Shown here: positions 7,557 through 16,234 of the stretch, piece by piece
How the letters are laid out: every line of letters starts with the position of its first letter
Position numbering within the stretch: the first letter of the stretch is position 1
DNA from: an uncultured Mycoplasmatota bacterium
GTDB taxonomy: Bacteria; Bacillota_I; Bacilli_A; RF39; UBA660
Reading direction: 5' to 3'
NCBI GenBank assembly: GCA_947576095.1
Contig: CANPPW010000009.1
Location: 1 to 49,167, forward strand
Length of the DNA: 49,167 nt
The notes under the pieces: generated by a model
What the model was told of the DNA's origin: nothing
Database searches by the model: none
The model's input: the letters and a program-made list of their open reading frames with translations, nothing else
Position numbers and translations under genes: made by a program

Positions 7557-8306
7557 TTAAACAGAAAATTGTATAAAATTCATAAGTTCTTGAAGATATT
7601 CTTCACTCACATCTTCTTTTAAATTTGGATTAGATAGTTCAAAATATAAAAATAGTGAATGATTGGTATTAAGTGCATTTTTTCCCATACTTTGTTCCGT
7701 TTTAGCTTCTCCTTTGATGATGATGTAACCACTTATACTAGGACCTAGAGTTGAGTCTTCATAAAAACTGTAATAAATTTTTTTATTTTTTATAGTTGTT
7801 TCTTTTTTAAAGTAAGCACTATAAGAACCTCTGTTTGAGTATAATTTAGTAGATATTACAGTCGCTTTATCTACCTTCAATGTTGCATAATCTGATAAGT
7901 TTATTTTGGAAATCAATCCTTTATTTGTAATTGTTTCAATTTGCTCTGCTGTATCTTTCATTGTATTAAAAGTATAACTTTCATATTTATCAACTTTGGC
8001 AGAAGCAAATGTTTGAATTGCTGAGGCGTATTCTAAAGAATTGATAAGATAATGGTTGGGAACATTGATAGTTAGAACTTCAAAAGATTGTTCACTATCA
8101 TCTAATATGCCCATTTTTACAGGAATTAATTTTGTCGATTTGGTATAATTTGTATATATTTTCCCTAGATTTTCTGGGGTTTCCTTTTTTGCTTCTGTAG
8201 AGTTTTTATTTTCATTCCTTTTTGTTTTTGTATTTTGGTTTATACAACCAGTTATAGCAATTGATAAAATACTAATAAATAATAAAACTATTAATTTCTT
8301 TTTCAT
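7557..8306 (-). CDS. Predicted surface lipoprotein of unknown function
   Basis: 249 residues. A classic lipoprotein signal peptide (MKKKLIVLLFISILS...) ends in the lipobox ITGC, so the mature protein should start at that Cys and be anchored to the outer face of the membrane. It is followed by a Lys/Asn/Glu-rich linker and a globular domain (about 60-249) with alternating beta-like segments. The start at 8306 is chosen because GAGGAGAAA lies just before it and the signal peptide begins there; a longer upstream frame has neither. It is transcribed alone, convergent with der. I recognise no catalytic motif; many such proteins bind solutes or envelope polymers. Confidence 0.85.
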   Translation of the reverse strand: MKKKLIVLLFISILSIAITGCINQNTKTKRNENKNSTEAKKETPENLGKIYTNYTKSTKLIPVKMGILDDSEQSFEVLTINVPNHYLINSLEYASAIQTFASAKVDKYESYTFNTMKDTAEQIETITNKGLISKINLSDYATLKVDKATVISTKLYSNRGSYSAYFKKETTIKNKKIYYSFYEDSTLGPSISGYIIIKGEAKTEQSMGKNALNTNHSLFLYFELSNPNLKEDVSEEYLQELMNFIQFSV

Positions 8307-8463
8307 TTTCTCCTCTTTTCTATTATACAGAATAACACATCCTGTTTTTCTTTGCAATTATATTAGTAAGATATATTTTTTGTTATGCAAATATTTTATG
8401 AATAATTTTGTAAATATTTTACAGTAATTTCGTGTTATAATAAAAAAAGAAGGTTGGGATATA

Positions 8464-11046
8464 ATGGAAAAAATAATACTAGTTGATGGTAATAATTTAC
8501 TTTTTAGAAGTTATTATGCAACGGCTTATAATGGAAATTTTATGAAAAATAGTAAAGGATTTCCTACCAATGCCTTATTTGGTTTTGCCAATATGATCAA
8601 TAAGATTATTTTGGAAGAAAAGCCAGTATATATGATTGTAGCTTTTGATAAAGGAAAAACCTTTAGACATAAAGAGTATGAATCCTATAAAGGAGGAAGG
8701 AGTGAAACTCCTACTGAGTTAAAAATGCAGTTTCCTGTTGCCCAAGAACTTTTAACATACATGGGAATTAAATATTATGAAATTGATGATTATGAGGCAG
8801 ATGATATTATTGGAACATTTGCTGAGTATTGTAACCAGGATAGTAACTATGAAGGGGTTATTATTAGTAGTGATAAAGATTTATTACAATTAATTAGTCC
8901 AGCTGTGGAAATGAAACTTTTAAAGCAAAAAGATTACATTCGTTATAATATAGATTCTTTTAAAGAAGAGTGGGGAATCGATCCCATTCGTGTTATTGAT
9001 TTAAAAGCACTCATGGGAGATGCATCTGATAATATTCCTGGAGTAAAAGGAATTGGAGAGAAGACAGCCCTTAAACTTTTAAAGACTTATAAAAGTTTAG
9101 ATGGTATTTATGAAAATATTGATGCAATAAAGGGAAGTATGCATAATAAACTTGTAGATGGAAAAGAGTCTGCTTATATGAGTTATCATCTTGCTACAAT
9201 TGTAAAAAATGTGCCTATGGATATTGCATTACATGATATTGAGTATAAACAAAAGAATCATGAAAAACTAGATGCTTTATATGAAGAATTAGAATTTTAT
9301 TCCTTTTTAAAAAAGGAAAGGGAAGTAATAGAAGACGAGGTCTCATATGAGATTATACAATCTATAGAAGATATACATGTTGATGGGCCATGTGCTATTT
9401 ATTTAGAAATATTAGGGACCAATTATCATACAGCACCTATACTAGGTATGGCAGTATATAATGAAAATACATCTATTTTTATTCCCTTTTCATTATTAAA
9501 ACAAAATCCTTCTTTTTTGAATTCTAATGAGAAATATACTTATGATATGAAAAAGGTTATGGTGTCTCTTAGATGGAATCAAATCGATGTTCAGCATATT
9601 ACTTTTGATACTATGATTGCTTCATATTTATTGGATTATAATATAAAAGAGGATATATCTTATTTATCGTCTATGTTAGGATATAAAATTGATTTTTATG
9701 ATACCATTTATGGAAAAACGAAAAAGAAGGCCCCTACAGAAGATGTGATTGCCCTTCATGCTATCAAAAAAGCCAAATTTATATTTGAAACAAAGCAATT
9801 CTTTGCAGATAAAATAAAAGAGGAGGAATTAACTTATTTATTTGAAGAAATAGAAATGCCTCTTTCACATGTTCTTGGGGATATGGAATATACAGGGATT
9901 AAAGTAAGTCCAGAAACGCTTTTAGATATGAAAGTGATGTTAAGTAAGCAAATTGATATTTTAAGCCAGGAAATTTACGAATTGGCAGGTCTAGAGTTTA
10001 ATATAGCTTCACCTAAACAATTGAGCGAAGTTTTATTTGAAAAATTAGGACTTCAATCAGGTAAAAAAACAGCTAGAGGTAATTCTACTGCAAGTGATGT
10101 ATTACAAAAATTAATATTGGCTCATCCTATTATCCCAAAAATCATAGATTATCGAATGCTTACTAAAATTCATTCCACTTATGTGGAAGGACTTTTGCAT
10201 ACAATTTTGGAAGATGGTAGAATTCATACAATTTATACACAGACATTAACAAGAACAGGGAGATTGTCTTCCATTGAACCTAATTTACAGAATATACCGA
10301 TGCGTTATGATGAAGGTAAAATGATTCGAAAAGCATTTATTCCTAGTGAAAATTGTATAATTGTAAGTAGTGACTATTCACAAATTGAATTACGTATTCT
10401 CGCTTCTATGGCAAATGCAAAATCATTAATAGATGCTTTCAAAGATGGTGTGGATATACATACAAAAACGGCAGCTGATATTTTTAAATGTAAAATGGAA
10501 GATGTTACTAAGGATATGAGACGAATTGCTAAGGCTGTAAATTTTGGAATTATTTATGGTATTAGTAGTTATGGTCTTTCAGAAAATGTTGGAATTTCTA
10601 CCAAAGATGCAAAGAAATTTATAGAAACTTATTTTGAAACTTATCCAGGGGTTAAGGAATATATGGATTTTGTAGTAAAAGATGCATACGATAAGGGATA
10701 TGTGAAAACTATGATGAACCGAAAAAGAATAATTCCAGAACTTTCTAATAAAAATTATATGATTCGTTCCAGTGGGGAAAGAATGGCTTTAAATACTCCT
10801 ATTCAAGGAACGAGTGCTGATATTATAAAAAAAGCGATGATTGATATCTACATGGAAATGAAAAAGAAACATTTTGCTTCTAAAATGGTTTTACAGGTAC
10901 ATGATGAACTGATTTTTGATGTTAGAAATGATGAAGCAGAATTATTAAAATCTTTAATTAAAGAAAAAATGGAAGGTGCATATGCGTTAAAGGTTCCATT
11001 ACAAGTGGATATTGAAGATGGTGATGATTGGTACCATGTTAAGTAG
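8464..11046 (+). CDS. polA: DNA polymerase I
   Basis: 860 residues. The N-terminal 5'-3' exonuclease domain (about 1-290) has VDGNNLLFRSYYA, YEADDIIGTFA and GDASDNIPGVKGIGEKTA. The central 3'-5' exonuclease-like domain has lost its acidic catalytic motif (YLEILGTNYH where FDxET is expected), so proofreading is probably absent, as in Bacillus. The C-terminal family A polymerase carries motif A SSDYSQIELRILA, motif B RRIAKAVNFGIIYG and motif C QVHDELIFDV. It fills gaps during repair and removes RNA primers from Okazaki fragments. ATG at 8464 follows AGAAGGTTGGGA, with a TATAAT -10 at 8436-8441. The small membrane protein at 11055 follows 8 bases later. Confidence 0.98.
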   Translation: MEKIILVDGNNLLFRSYYATAYNGNFMKNSKGFPTNALFGFANMINKIILEEKPVYMIVAFDKGKTFRHKEYESYKGGRSETPTELKMQFPVAQELLTYMGIKYYEIDDYEADDIIGTFAEYCNQDSNYEGVIISSDKDLLQLISPAVEMKLLKQKDYIRYNIDSFKEEWGIDPIRVIDLKALMGDASDNIPGVKGIGEKTALKLLKTYKSLDGIYENIDAIKGSMHNKLVDGKESAYMSYHLATIVKNVPMDIALHDIEYKQKNHEKLDALYEELEFYSFLKKEREVIEDEVSYEIIQSIEDIHVDGPCAIYLEILGTNYHTAPILGMAVYNENTSIFIPFSLLKQNPSFLNSNEKYTYDMKKVMVSLRWNQIDVQHITFDTMIASYLLDYNIKEDISYLSSMLGYKIDFYDTIYGKTKKKAPTEDVIALHAIKKAKFIFETKQFFADKIKEEELTYLFEEIEMPLSHVLGDMEYTGIKVSPETLLDMKVMLSKQIDILSQEIYELAGLEFNIASPKQLSEVLFEKLGLQSGKKTARGNSTASDVLQKLILAHPIIPKIIDYRMLTKIHSTYVEGLLHTILEDGRIHTIYTQTLTRTGRLSSIEPNLQNIPMRYDEGKMIRKAFIPSENCIIVSSDYSQIELRILASMANAKSLIDAFKDGVDIHTKTAADIFKCKMEDVTKDMRRIAKAVNFGIIYGISSYGLSENVGISTKDAKKFIETYFETYPGVKEYMDFVVKDAYDKGYVKTMMNRKRIIPELSNKNYMIRSSGERMALNTPIQGTSADIIKKAMIDIYMEMKKKHFASKMVLQVHDELIFDVRNDEAELLKSLIKEKMEGAYALKVPLQVDIEDGDDWYHVK

Positions 11047-11054
11047 GAGGTTTC

Positions 11055-11474
11055 ATGAATAGAAAAAAGGAAAAAAATAATCAGGTAAAAGACAATAAAT
11101 GGGGAGAAAGAGTTTTAATTGGAGTGACTGTTTTAGCCATGGTTACTGTCTTAATAGGATGGATAAAGTGGTTTGATACTGTAAAAAAAGGCCCTTATGT
11201 AGCAACAATAGAGGATATCAGCAGAGTCTGCACTAGTAAACCAATCAAGATTTATGAAAAAGCTTTAGTGAAGGAAAATCAAAGTATTTTGTTATCCTCT
11301 CCTCTTCATAAAGAAGAATTTGAAAAATATATTATTCATTATAAGGAAAATATAAATCCATTATTTTTAATTTACCGAGTTACTTTATCTAATGGTAAAC
11401 AGTATACCATCAATTATGATGATCCTTATTTATCTGAAATATTAGGTAAAAATAAAAAAATTTTAGCCTGTTAA
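11055..11474 (+). CDS. Small single-pass membrane protein after polA
   Basis: 139 residues. A basic N-terminus is followed by one transmembrane helix (about 22-40, LIGVTVLAMVTVLIGW). An extracytoplasmic domain of about 95 residues ends in Cys. ATG at 11055 follows AGGAGG. It follows polA by 8 bases and shares its transcript; the hairpin at 11511-11532 ends the unit. I do not recognise a family. Co-transcription with polA need not mean a role in replication. Confidence 0.75.
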   Translation: MNRKKEKNNQVKDNKWGERVLIGVTVLAMVTVLIGWIKWFDTVKKGPYVATIEDISRVCTSKPIKIYEKALVKENQSILLSSPLHKEEFEKYIIHYKENINPLFLIYRVTLSNGKQYTINYDDPYLSEILGKNKKILAC

Positions 11475-11510
11475 GTGGATAAAAATGGAAAAGTCGAATA
11501 GGGTATAGTG

Positions 11511-11532
11511 ACGAGTATTTATACTCTTTTTT
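11511..11532 (+). terminator. Terminator of the polA unit
   Basis: GAGTA-TTTA-TACTC at 11513-11526 followed by a run of T. Confidence 0.6.
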
Positions 11533-11588
11533 AAATACATCATTTATCATTATAAACATTTTCGTTTATAAAAGTAGAAGGGAATTAT

Positions 11589-12455
11589 ATGAATCAAATT
11601 ATTAAAGTGATGCGTATTAGTATTTTTGTAAATATATTTTTATCGATTATCAAAGTAACTTTTGGATGGCTTTTAAGGTCAGGTGCTCTTGTCGCAGATG
11701 GGATTCACTCACTAAGTGATCTTACAACAGATTTTTTTGCTATCATTGGCAGTTTTTTGTCTAGAAAACCAGCAGATCATAAACATCCTTATGGTCATGG
11801 CAATATTGAATATATTACCAGCTTGGTTATTGCTTTAATGATTATGATAGTTGGATTTTCTGTCATTGAATCTTCTATAAAGAAAGATTTTGTTACACCT
11901 AGTATTTTAGTTGCTTTGGTAAGTTTTATTACAATTTTATGTAAACTTGTTTTATCAAATTATATTATAGGAAAAGGGACTCATTATAATAATCAAATCT
12001 TACTAGCGAGTGGGAAAGAAAGTAGAGCGGATGTTATGAGTTCTATTGTTGTCTTACTATCTTCTTTACTTATTCAATTTTCAAACTATTTTCCCCCTTT
12101 GGCATATACAGATAAGGTAGCGACTATTATTGTTGGGATTTTTATTATAAGAGTTGGTTTTGTTATTTTAAAGGAAAATATTAGCTTTATTATAGGAGAA
12201 CAGGAAACAGATCCTATATATTTAAAAAAAATTGAACAAATTATTTTAGAAACAAAAGAGATTATTCATATTGATAGTTTGGTTCTTTTAAAGTATGGTT
12301 CTTACTATAAATTAAATGGTGTAGTAAGTATGAATGGATGTCTTTCCTTGTTTGTTGCCCATTCTATTATAGATAAATTGGAATCAAAACTCAAAGAATT
12401 TGATGAAAATATTGGATATATTACTATTCATATGGAGCCTGAAGAGGAAATTTAG
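11589..12455 (+). CDS. Cation diffusion facilitator (divalent metal efflux)
   Basis: 288 residues, the usual CDF length, with about six transmembrane helices and a short cytoplasmic C-terminal domain (about 205-288). Helix 2 carries ADGIHSLSD, which gives the His-x3-Asp half of the transport site, and loop PYGHGNIEY is typical of the family. Helix 5 has ESRADV, that is Glu-x3-Asp where Zn/Cd exporters usually have His/Asp-x3-Asp. Members exchange Zn, Fe, Mn or Co for protons out of the cell. ATG at 11589 follows GAAGGG. It stands alone, between the polA terminator and the serS T-box. The metal cannot be settled from sequence. Confidence 0.93.
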   Translation: MNQIIKVMRISIFVNIFLSIIKVTFGWLLRSGALVADGIHSLSDLTTDFFAIIGSFLSRKPADHKHPYGHGNIEYITSLVIALMIMIVGFSVIESSIKKDFVTPSILVALVSFITILCKLVLSNYIIGKGTHYNNQILLASGKESRADVMSSIVVLLSSLLIQFSNYFPPLAYTDKVATIIVGIFIIRVGFVILKENISFIIGEQETDPIYLKKIEQIILETKEIIHIDSLVLLKYGSYYKLNGVVSMNGCLSLFVAHSIIDKLESKLKEFDENIGYITIHMEPEEEI

Positions 12456-12486
12456 TAGAAAATCCATATTTTTATATAAGCATAAA

Positions 12487-12515
12487 TTGACTTTTAAAAT
12501 TGAAGATGGTAAGAT
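12487..12515 (+). promoter_or_regulatory. serS promoter
   Basis: TTGACT (12487-12492), 17-base spacer, TAAGAT (12510-12515), placed just before the T-box leader. Confidence 0.6.
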
Positions 12516-12521
12516 AAAAAT

Positions 12522-12716
12522 ATAAAACGTTGATGAAGATTAGTAGAAAATGAAATGCTTTATAGAAAGTTAGTGGTTGATGGAAACTAATAAGATTTCT
12601 TTTTGAATCTACTTCAGAGTGAAATGTAAACATTTCCGGGCAAACCGTTATACAAGTAAGACTATAAAGTAGGATGGTACCGTGCTATGCGCTCCTATAA
12701 CTTTAGTCTTTTTTTT
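12522..12716 (+). promoter_or_regulatory. T-box riboswitch, serine-specific
   Basis: The leader has the T-box signature GGATGGTACCG (12672-12682), whose TGGT pairs with the 3' end of uncharged tRNA. A stem I region starts near 12530. The specifier loop reads GAATCTACTTC (12605-12615), in which TCT is a serine codon, matching the downstream serS. The terminator stem pairs GACTATAAAGTAGGA (12660-12674) with TCCTATAACTTTAGTC (12693-12708), then a run of T. Uncharged tRNA-Ser should stabilise the antiterminator and allow serS expression. Confidence 0.95.
12660..12716 (+). terminator. T-box intrinsic terminator
   Basis: The terminator half of the serS T-box switch; its 5' arm overlaps the antiterminator and the T-box motif, so the two folds are mutually exclusive. 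Confidence 0.85.
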
Positions 12717-12732
12717 AAAGGAGGAGAAAATT

Positions 12733-14016
12733 ATGATTGATATTAAATGGATTAGAGAAAACAAACAGGTTGTAAAGGAAAATATAAGTAAAAAATTTCA
12801 GGATGAAAAGTTACCTCTTGTTGATGAAGTAGAAAAATTAGATATAGAGAATAGAGCACTTAAACAAAGGGCAGATCAATTAAGAGCTGATCGTAATCAA
12901 AAGAGTACTTTAATAGGATCTTTGCTTCGAAATGGCGATAAAGAGGAAGCAGAAAAAATAAAAAAAGAGGTTTCTTCTTATGGAGATGAGATTGTATCAT
13001 TAGAAAAAAGAGAAGATGAACTTTCGAATAAAATAAAAGAAATGATGATGAAAATTCCACAAATCATTGATGATAGTGTACCAATTGGGAAAGATGATAG
13101 TGAGAATGTGGAAATTGAAAAATTTGGAGAACCATTTATACCTAATTATGAAATTCCTTATCATGCAGATATATGTGAGGCATTAGGTGGCCTTGATAAA
13201 AATAGTGCTGGAAGAACTAGTGGGAATGGTTTTTACTATTTACTTGGTGATATTGCAAGAATGCATGAAGCGGTTATTGCTTATGCAAGAGATTTTATGA
13301 TTGAAAAAGGATTTACCTATGCAGTACCACCATTTATGATAAGAAGTGATGTAGTAACAGGCGTTATGTCTTTTGCAGAAATGGATGCGATGATGTATAA
13401 AATAGAGGGGGAAGATTTATATTTAATTGGAACAAGCGAACATTCTATGATTGGTAAATTTAAAGATCAAATTATTGATGAAAAAGAATTACCAATCGCA
13501 ATGACATCTTATTCTCCATGCTTTAGAAAAGAAGTGGGGGCTCATGGACTAGAAGAAAGAGGCCTTTATAGAGTTCACCAATTTGAAAAACAAGAAATGG
13601 TAGTTCTTTGTAAACCTGAAGATTCTATGGAATGGTATCATAAAATGTGGCAGTTTACTGTAGAATTTTTTAGAAGTTTAGATGTTCCAGTAAGAACACT
13701 TGAATGTTGTTCTGGAGATCTTGCAGATTTAAAGGTGAAATCTTGTGATGTTGAAGCATGGAGTCCAAGACAAAAAAAATATTTTGAAGTAGGTTCTTGT
13801 TCAACTTTAGGAGATGCTCAGGCAAGAAGATTAGGAATTCGGATGAAAACTGAAAAAGGAAATCAATATTTAGCAACTTTAAATAATACAGTTGTAGCCT
13901 CTCCAAGAGGACTTATTGCTGTAATTGAAAATAATTATCAAGAAGATGGTTCTATAAAAATTCCAAAAGCATTACAACCATATATGGGTGGTAAGACGAA
14001 GCTAGAGCTGAAATAA
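12733..14016 (+). CDS. serS: Seryl-tRNA synthetase
   Basis: 427 residues. The N-terminal arm (about 1-110) is the long antiparallel coiled coil that binds the extra arm of tRNA-Ser. The class II catalytic core follows with GTSEHSMIG, motif 2 CFRKEVGAHGLEERGLYRVH and motif 3 NNTVVASPRGLIAVIENN. It charges tRNA-Ser with serine. The start at 12733 is chosen because AAAGGAGGAG (12717-12726) lies just before it and the family N-terminus M-I-D-I-K-W begins there; an upstream in-frame ATG at 12682 lies inside the T-box terminator. Expression is controlled by the T-box leader. Confidence 0.98.
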   Translation: MIDIKWIRENKQVVKENISKKFQDEKLPLVDEVEKLDIENRALKQRADQLRADRNQKSTLIGSLLRNGDKEEAEKIKKEVSSYGDEIVSLEKREDELSNKIKEMMMKIPQIIDDSVPIGKDDSENVEIEKFGEPFIPNYEIPYHADICEALGGLDKNSAGRTSGNGFYYLLGDIARMHEAVIAYARDFMIEKGFTYAVPPFMIRSDVVTGVMSFAEMDAMMYKIEGEDLYLIGTSEHSMIGKFKDQIIDEKELPIAMTSYSPCFRKEVGAHGLEERGLYRVHQFEKQEMVVLCKPEDSMEWYHKMWQFTVEFFRSLDVPVRTLECCSGDLADLKVKSCDVEAWSPRQKKYFEVGSCSTLGDAQARRLGIRMKTEKGNQYLATLNNTVVASPRGLIAVIENNYQEDGSIKIPKALQPYMGGKTKLELK

Positions 14017-14211
14017 GACTTATGTTAATTTCTAACAATTATAATAATGATAAATAGGTCGGGTTATGAAATCAAAATAAATATTAAAATAATTTGATAA
14101 TCGTTTAAAACTGTAAATATTTTGTAAATTGTGTCGATAATTGTTAAAATAAATAACTTATATTGAAGGAACTTAATGTCAAATTTTGTCTATAAAAATC
14201 ATTCAAACTAT

Positions 14212-14240
14212 TTGCAATTTAGAAGAAAAAGATTTATACT
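14212..14240 (+). promoter_or_regulatory. Promoter of the small membrane protein gene
   Basis: TTGCAA (14212-14217), 17-base spacer, TATACT (14235-14240). The 200 bases between serS and this promoter hold nothing else I can support. Confidence 0.6.
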
Positions 14241-14271
14241 AAGAGAGTAAGGAAAGAGAAAGGAAATGAAG

Positions 14272-14502
14272 ATGGACAAGAAAAAAAAATATATGATTGC
14301 ATTATCTGCAGTTCTTTTAGGAGCTATTGTGCCTGGTACTTATATTTGGAAAAGAAAAAGAGATCAGGAAAGACTAAATGAATTATATGATTCATATCAA
14401 GAGGACCATGATGATCTTGGTTATGAAAGTGAAATAGGAAATTCTAAAAGAAAATATATTAAATTGGAAGGGCCCAAATTTTCAAGAAAGGATAGTAAAT
14501 AA
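14272..14502 (+). CDS. Small membrane-anchored protein
   Basis: 76 residues from the ATG at 14272. The ATG at 14266 is too close to AAAGGA to be the start. A short basic N-terminus (DKKKKY) precedes one hydrophobic helix (about 8-24, ending in a Pro-Gly pair and WKRKR). A soluble charged tail of about 50 residues follows, with an acidic patch QEDHDDLGYE and a basic end. The topology is probably N-in with the tail outside, or a short N-terminal anchor. I do not recognise it. It has its own promoter and stands between serS and the CapA-like gene. Confidence 0.65.
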   Translation: MDKKKKYMIALSAVLLGAIVPGTYIWKRKRDQERLNELYDSYQEDHDDLGYESEIGNSKRKYIKLEGPKFSRKDSK

Positions 14503-14553
14503 CTGTCTTTTTTTGTTATGAAAATAGTTATTATTTAGAATATTATAAAATGA

Positions 14554-14565
14554 TTTTTCGACAAA
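14554..14565 (-). promoter_or_regulatory. Consensus Spo0A box upstream of the CapA-like gene
   Basis: The minus strand reads TTTTGTCGAAAAA; the core TGTCGAA at 14557-14563 matches the Spo0A-binding box exactly, including the flanking T and A. It lies about 75 bases before the CapA-like start and about 40 bases upstream of a plausible -10 element (TATAAT, 14603-14608). Confidence 0.45.
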
Positions 14566-14637
14566 ATTTTTATATAGACTATATTTTTTTTGAAAATTTG
14601 TATATAATAAAGATAATGTAAATTAGGGAAGTGAATT

Positions 14638-15804
14638 ATGACAAAGACAAAATTGAGAAAAATTTTTACACTAATATTTTTATGTACTTTTACTATTTTT
14701 TTTATTGTAAGTTTTAGCTTTTTTACAAAAGAATTTTTCTTTAAAAATAAGACAACACAAAAGAAAAACTCTGTGGAAAAAAAGGAGCAGAAAAAAGAGT
14801 ATCAATTATCTATGATTATGGGAGGGGATGCTCTTTATCATACAGGAGCCTATCAAGATGGAAAACAATCTGACGGGAGTTATAACTATGATGACCAATT
14901 AAGCTATATTGCCCCAATTGTGAGTAAATATGATTTGGCGTATTATAATCAGGAGACCATTTTAGGTGGAACAGAATTAGGACTTTCTAGTTATCCTACT
15001 TTTAATTCTCCACAAGAAGTAGGAGATGCTTTTGTAAAAGCAGGATTCAATTTAGTGAGCCTTGCTAATAATCATACATTGGACAAAGGAACAAAGGCTG
15101 TTTTAAATTCCGCGAAATATTGGTCGAAACAATCTAATGTTATGACTGCAGGTAGCTATGGATCCCATGAAGATAAACAAAGATCTCACATTGGAGAAAA
15201 AAATGGAATCAAATATGCTTTTTTTGCCTATACAGTTACTACCAATGGAATTAAAGTACCTACAGGCAAAGAATATTTAGTCAATGTTTATAGTGATGAA
15301 AAAGTCAAAAATGACGTAGAAGCGGTAAAGAGTCAGGTCGATGTGATTCTAGTTTCTATGCACTGGGGTGAAGAATATACACACACTCCTACAACAGAGC
15401 AAAGAAGAATCGCACAGTATTTAGCTGATTTAGGAGTTTCTGTTGTGATAGGATCCCATCCTCATGTTATTCAGCCAATTGAACATATTGGAGATACTGT
15501 TGTTATTTATTCATTAGGAAATTTTATTTCTGCACAAATTGGTATTGAAAGACGTGTGGGGATGCTTGCTACTTTGAACATAAAAAAAACAGTTGAAAAT
15601 GGAAATACAACAGTTGCTATTACAGATGTTGGTGGAGACTTAGTATATACTTATCATACCAATGATTTTAAAAAATTTAGAATTATTCCTTTCTCTCAAC
15701 TCAATAATTCGCTTTTAAGCAATTATCAATCTATTCAAGCAAAATATGAAGCTATTATTAATAAAAATGATAACACAATTACAGTAGGAAATATTACATC
15801 TTAA
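14638..15804 (+). CDS. CapA-family metallophosphoesterase-like protein
   Basis: 388 residues. An N-terminal signal anchor (about 9-31) is followed by a Lys-rich linker and a PGA_cap domain (about 58-330). Motifs typical of the family are MGGDALYHTG, FNLVSLANNHTLDKG, VSMHWGEEY, VIGSHPHVIQPIE and YSLGNFI. The fold is that of calcineurin-like phosphoesterases and it acts outside the membrane. In poly-gamma-glutamate producers CapA joins polymer synthesis and export. No capB, capC or capE lies nearby, so capsule synthesis is not implied; many lone paralogues are uncharacterised. ATG at 14638 follows GGGAAGTGA. A Spo0A box lies upstream and a terminator follows at 15803. Confidence 0.9.
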   Translation: MTKTKLRKIFTLIFLCTFTIFFIVSFSFFTKEFFFKNKTTQKKNSVEKKEQKKEYQLSMIMGGDALYHTGAYQDGKQSDGSYNYDDQLSYIAPIVSKYDLAYYNQETILGGTELGLSSYPTFNSPQEVGDAFVKAGFNLVSLANNHTLDKGTKAVLNSAKYWSKQSNVMTAGSYGSHEDKQRSHIGEKNGIKYAFFAYTVTTNGIKVPTGKEYLVNVYSDEKVKNDVEAVKSQVDVILVSMHWGEEYTHTPTTEQRRIAQYLADLGVSVVIGSHPHVIQPIEHIGDTVVIYSLGNFISAQIGIERRVGMLATLNIKKTVENGNTTVAITDVGGDLVYTYHTNDFKKFRIIPFSQLNNSLLSNYQSIQAKYEAIINKNDNTITVGNITS

Positions 15805-15830
15805 CTTCACAAATTTTGTGAAGTTTTTAA
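15803..15830 (+). terminator. Terminator after the CapA-like gene
   Basis: AACTTCACAAA against TTTGTGAAGTT (15803-15825), a perfect 11-base palindrome, followed by TTT. Confidence 0.8.
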
Positions 15831-15857
15831 CTAGCTAGAACACTCTATATAACATTT

Positions 15858-15865
15858 CATATAAT
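15858..15865 (+). promoter_or_regulatory. Possible sporulation (sigma-E/K) -10 element before spoVIF
   Basis: CATATAAT matches the sigma-E -10 consensus CATACAAT at 7 of 8 bases. The -35 side (GAACACT near 15838-15844) is a poor match, so this is tentative. Confidence 0.35.
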
Positions 15866-15882
15866 GTTTTAGGAGGTAGGTT

Positions 15883-16128
15883 ATGTTTAAATTCACAGAT
15901 AGTTTTTTTGATAAAGTAGAAAAGAAAACCAGTGTAGGGAAGGATACCATTTTAAATTTGGCGGCAAAACTGCAACAAGCAGATTTAAAAAATGAAGGGA
16001 CACTTAGAGAGGTTATACAGGAACTTGGTGATATGACAGGTAAACCAGTATCAAAAGAAAAAGAGGATAAGATTATAGAAGCTGTGATTAATGATAAGAT
16101 TCCTAAAAATATAGATAAAATGATATAA
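15883..16128 (+). CDS. spoVIF: Stage VI sporulation protein F (YjcC-like)
   Basis: 81 residues, close to the B. subtilis protein in length. The N-terminus FFDKVEKKTSVGKDTILNLA and the C-terminal part TGKPVSKEKEDKIIEAVIN match the SpoVIF family as I remember it. In B. subtilis it is made late in the mother cell and is needed for proper coat assembly and lysozyme resistance. ATG at 15883 follows AGGAGGT. It has its own terminator (16158) and is directly followed by spoIVA, so this is a small mother-cell cluster. Confidence rests on motif similarity and on the spoIVA neighbour. Confidence 0.85.
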   Translation: MFKFTDSFFDKVEKKTSVGKDTILNLAAKLQQADLKNEGTLREVIQELGDMTGKPVSKEKEDKIIEAVINDKIPKNIDKMI

Positions 16129-16157
16129 AAAAATAATATTTCTTCTCATATGTCAAG

Positions 16158-16188
16158 AAAAGGTATTCATTTTTGAATACTTTTTTTA
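16158..16188 (+). terminator. spoVIF terminator
   Basis: GTATTCA-TTTT-TGAATAC at 16163-16180 followed by seven T. Confidence 0.75.
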
Positions 16189-16203
16189 GTACTTTCATAT
16201 AGT
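16175..16203 (+). promoter_or_regulatory. Possible sigma-E promoter of spoIVA
   Basis: GAATACT (16175-16181), a 14-base spacer, then CATATAGT (16196-16203) resembles the mother-cell sigma-E promoter (-35 near GAATATT, -10 CATACAAT). It lies 32 bases before spoIVA, which is a sigma-E gene in Bacillus. Its -35 overlaps the 3' arm of the spoVIF terminator. Confidence 0.45.
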
Positions 16204-16234
16204 TAATTGAAAGATAGGAAAGTAGGGATATAAT

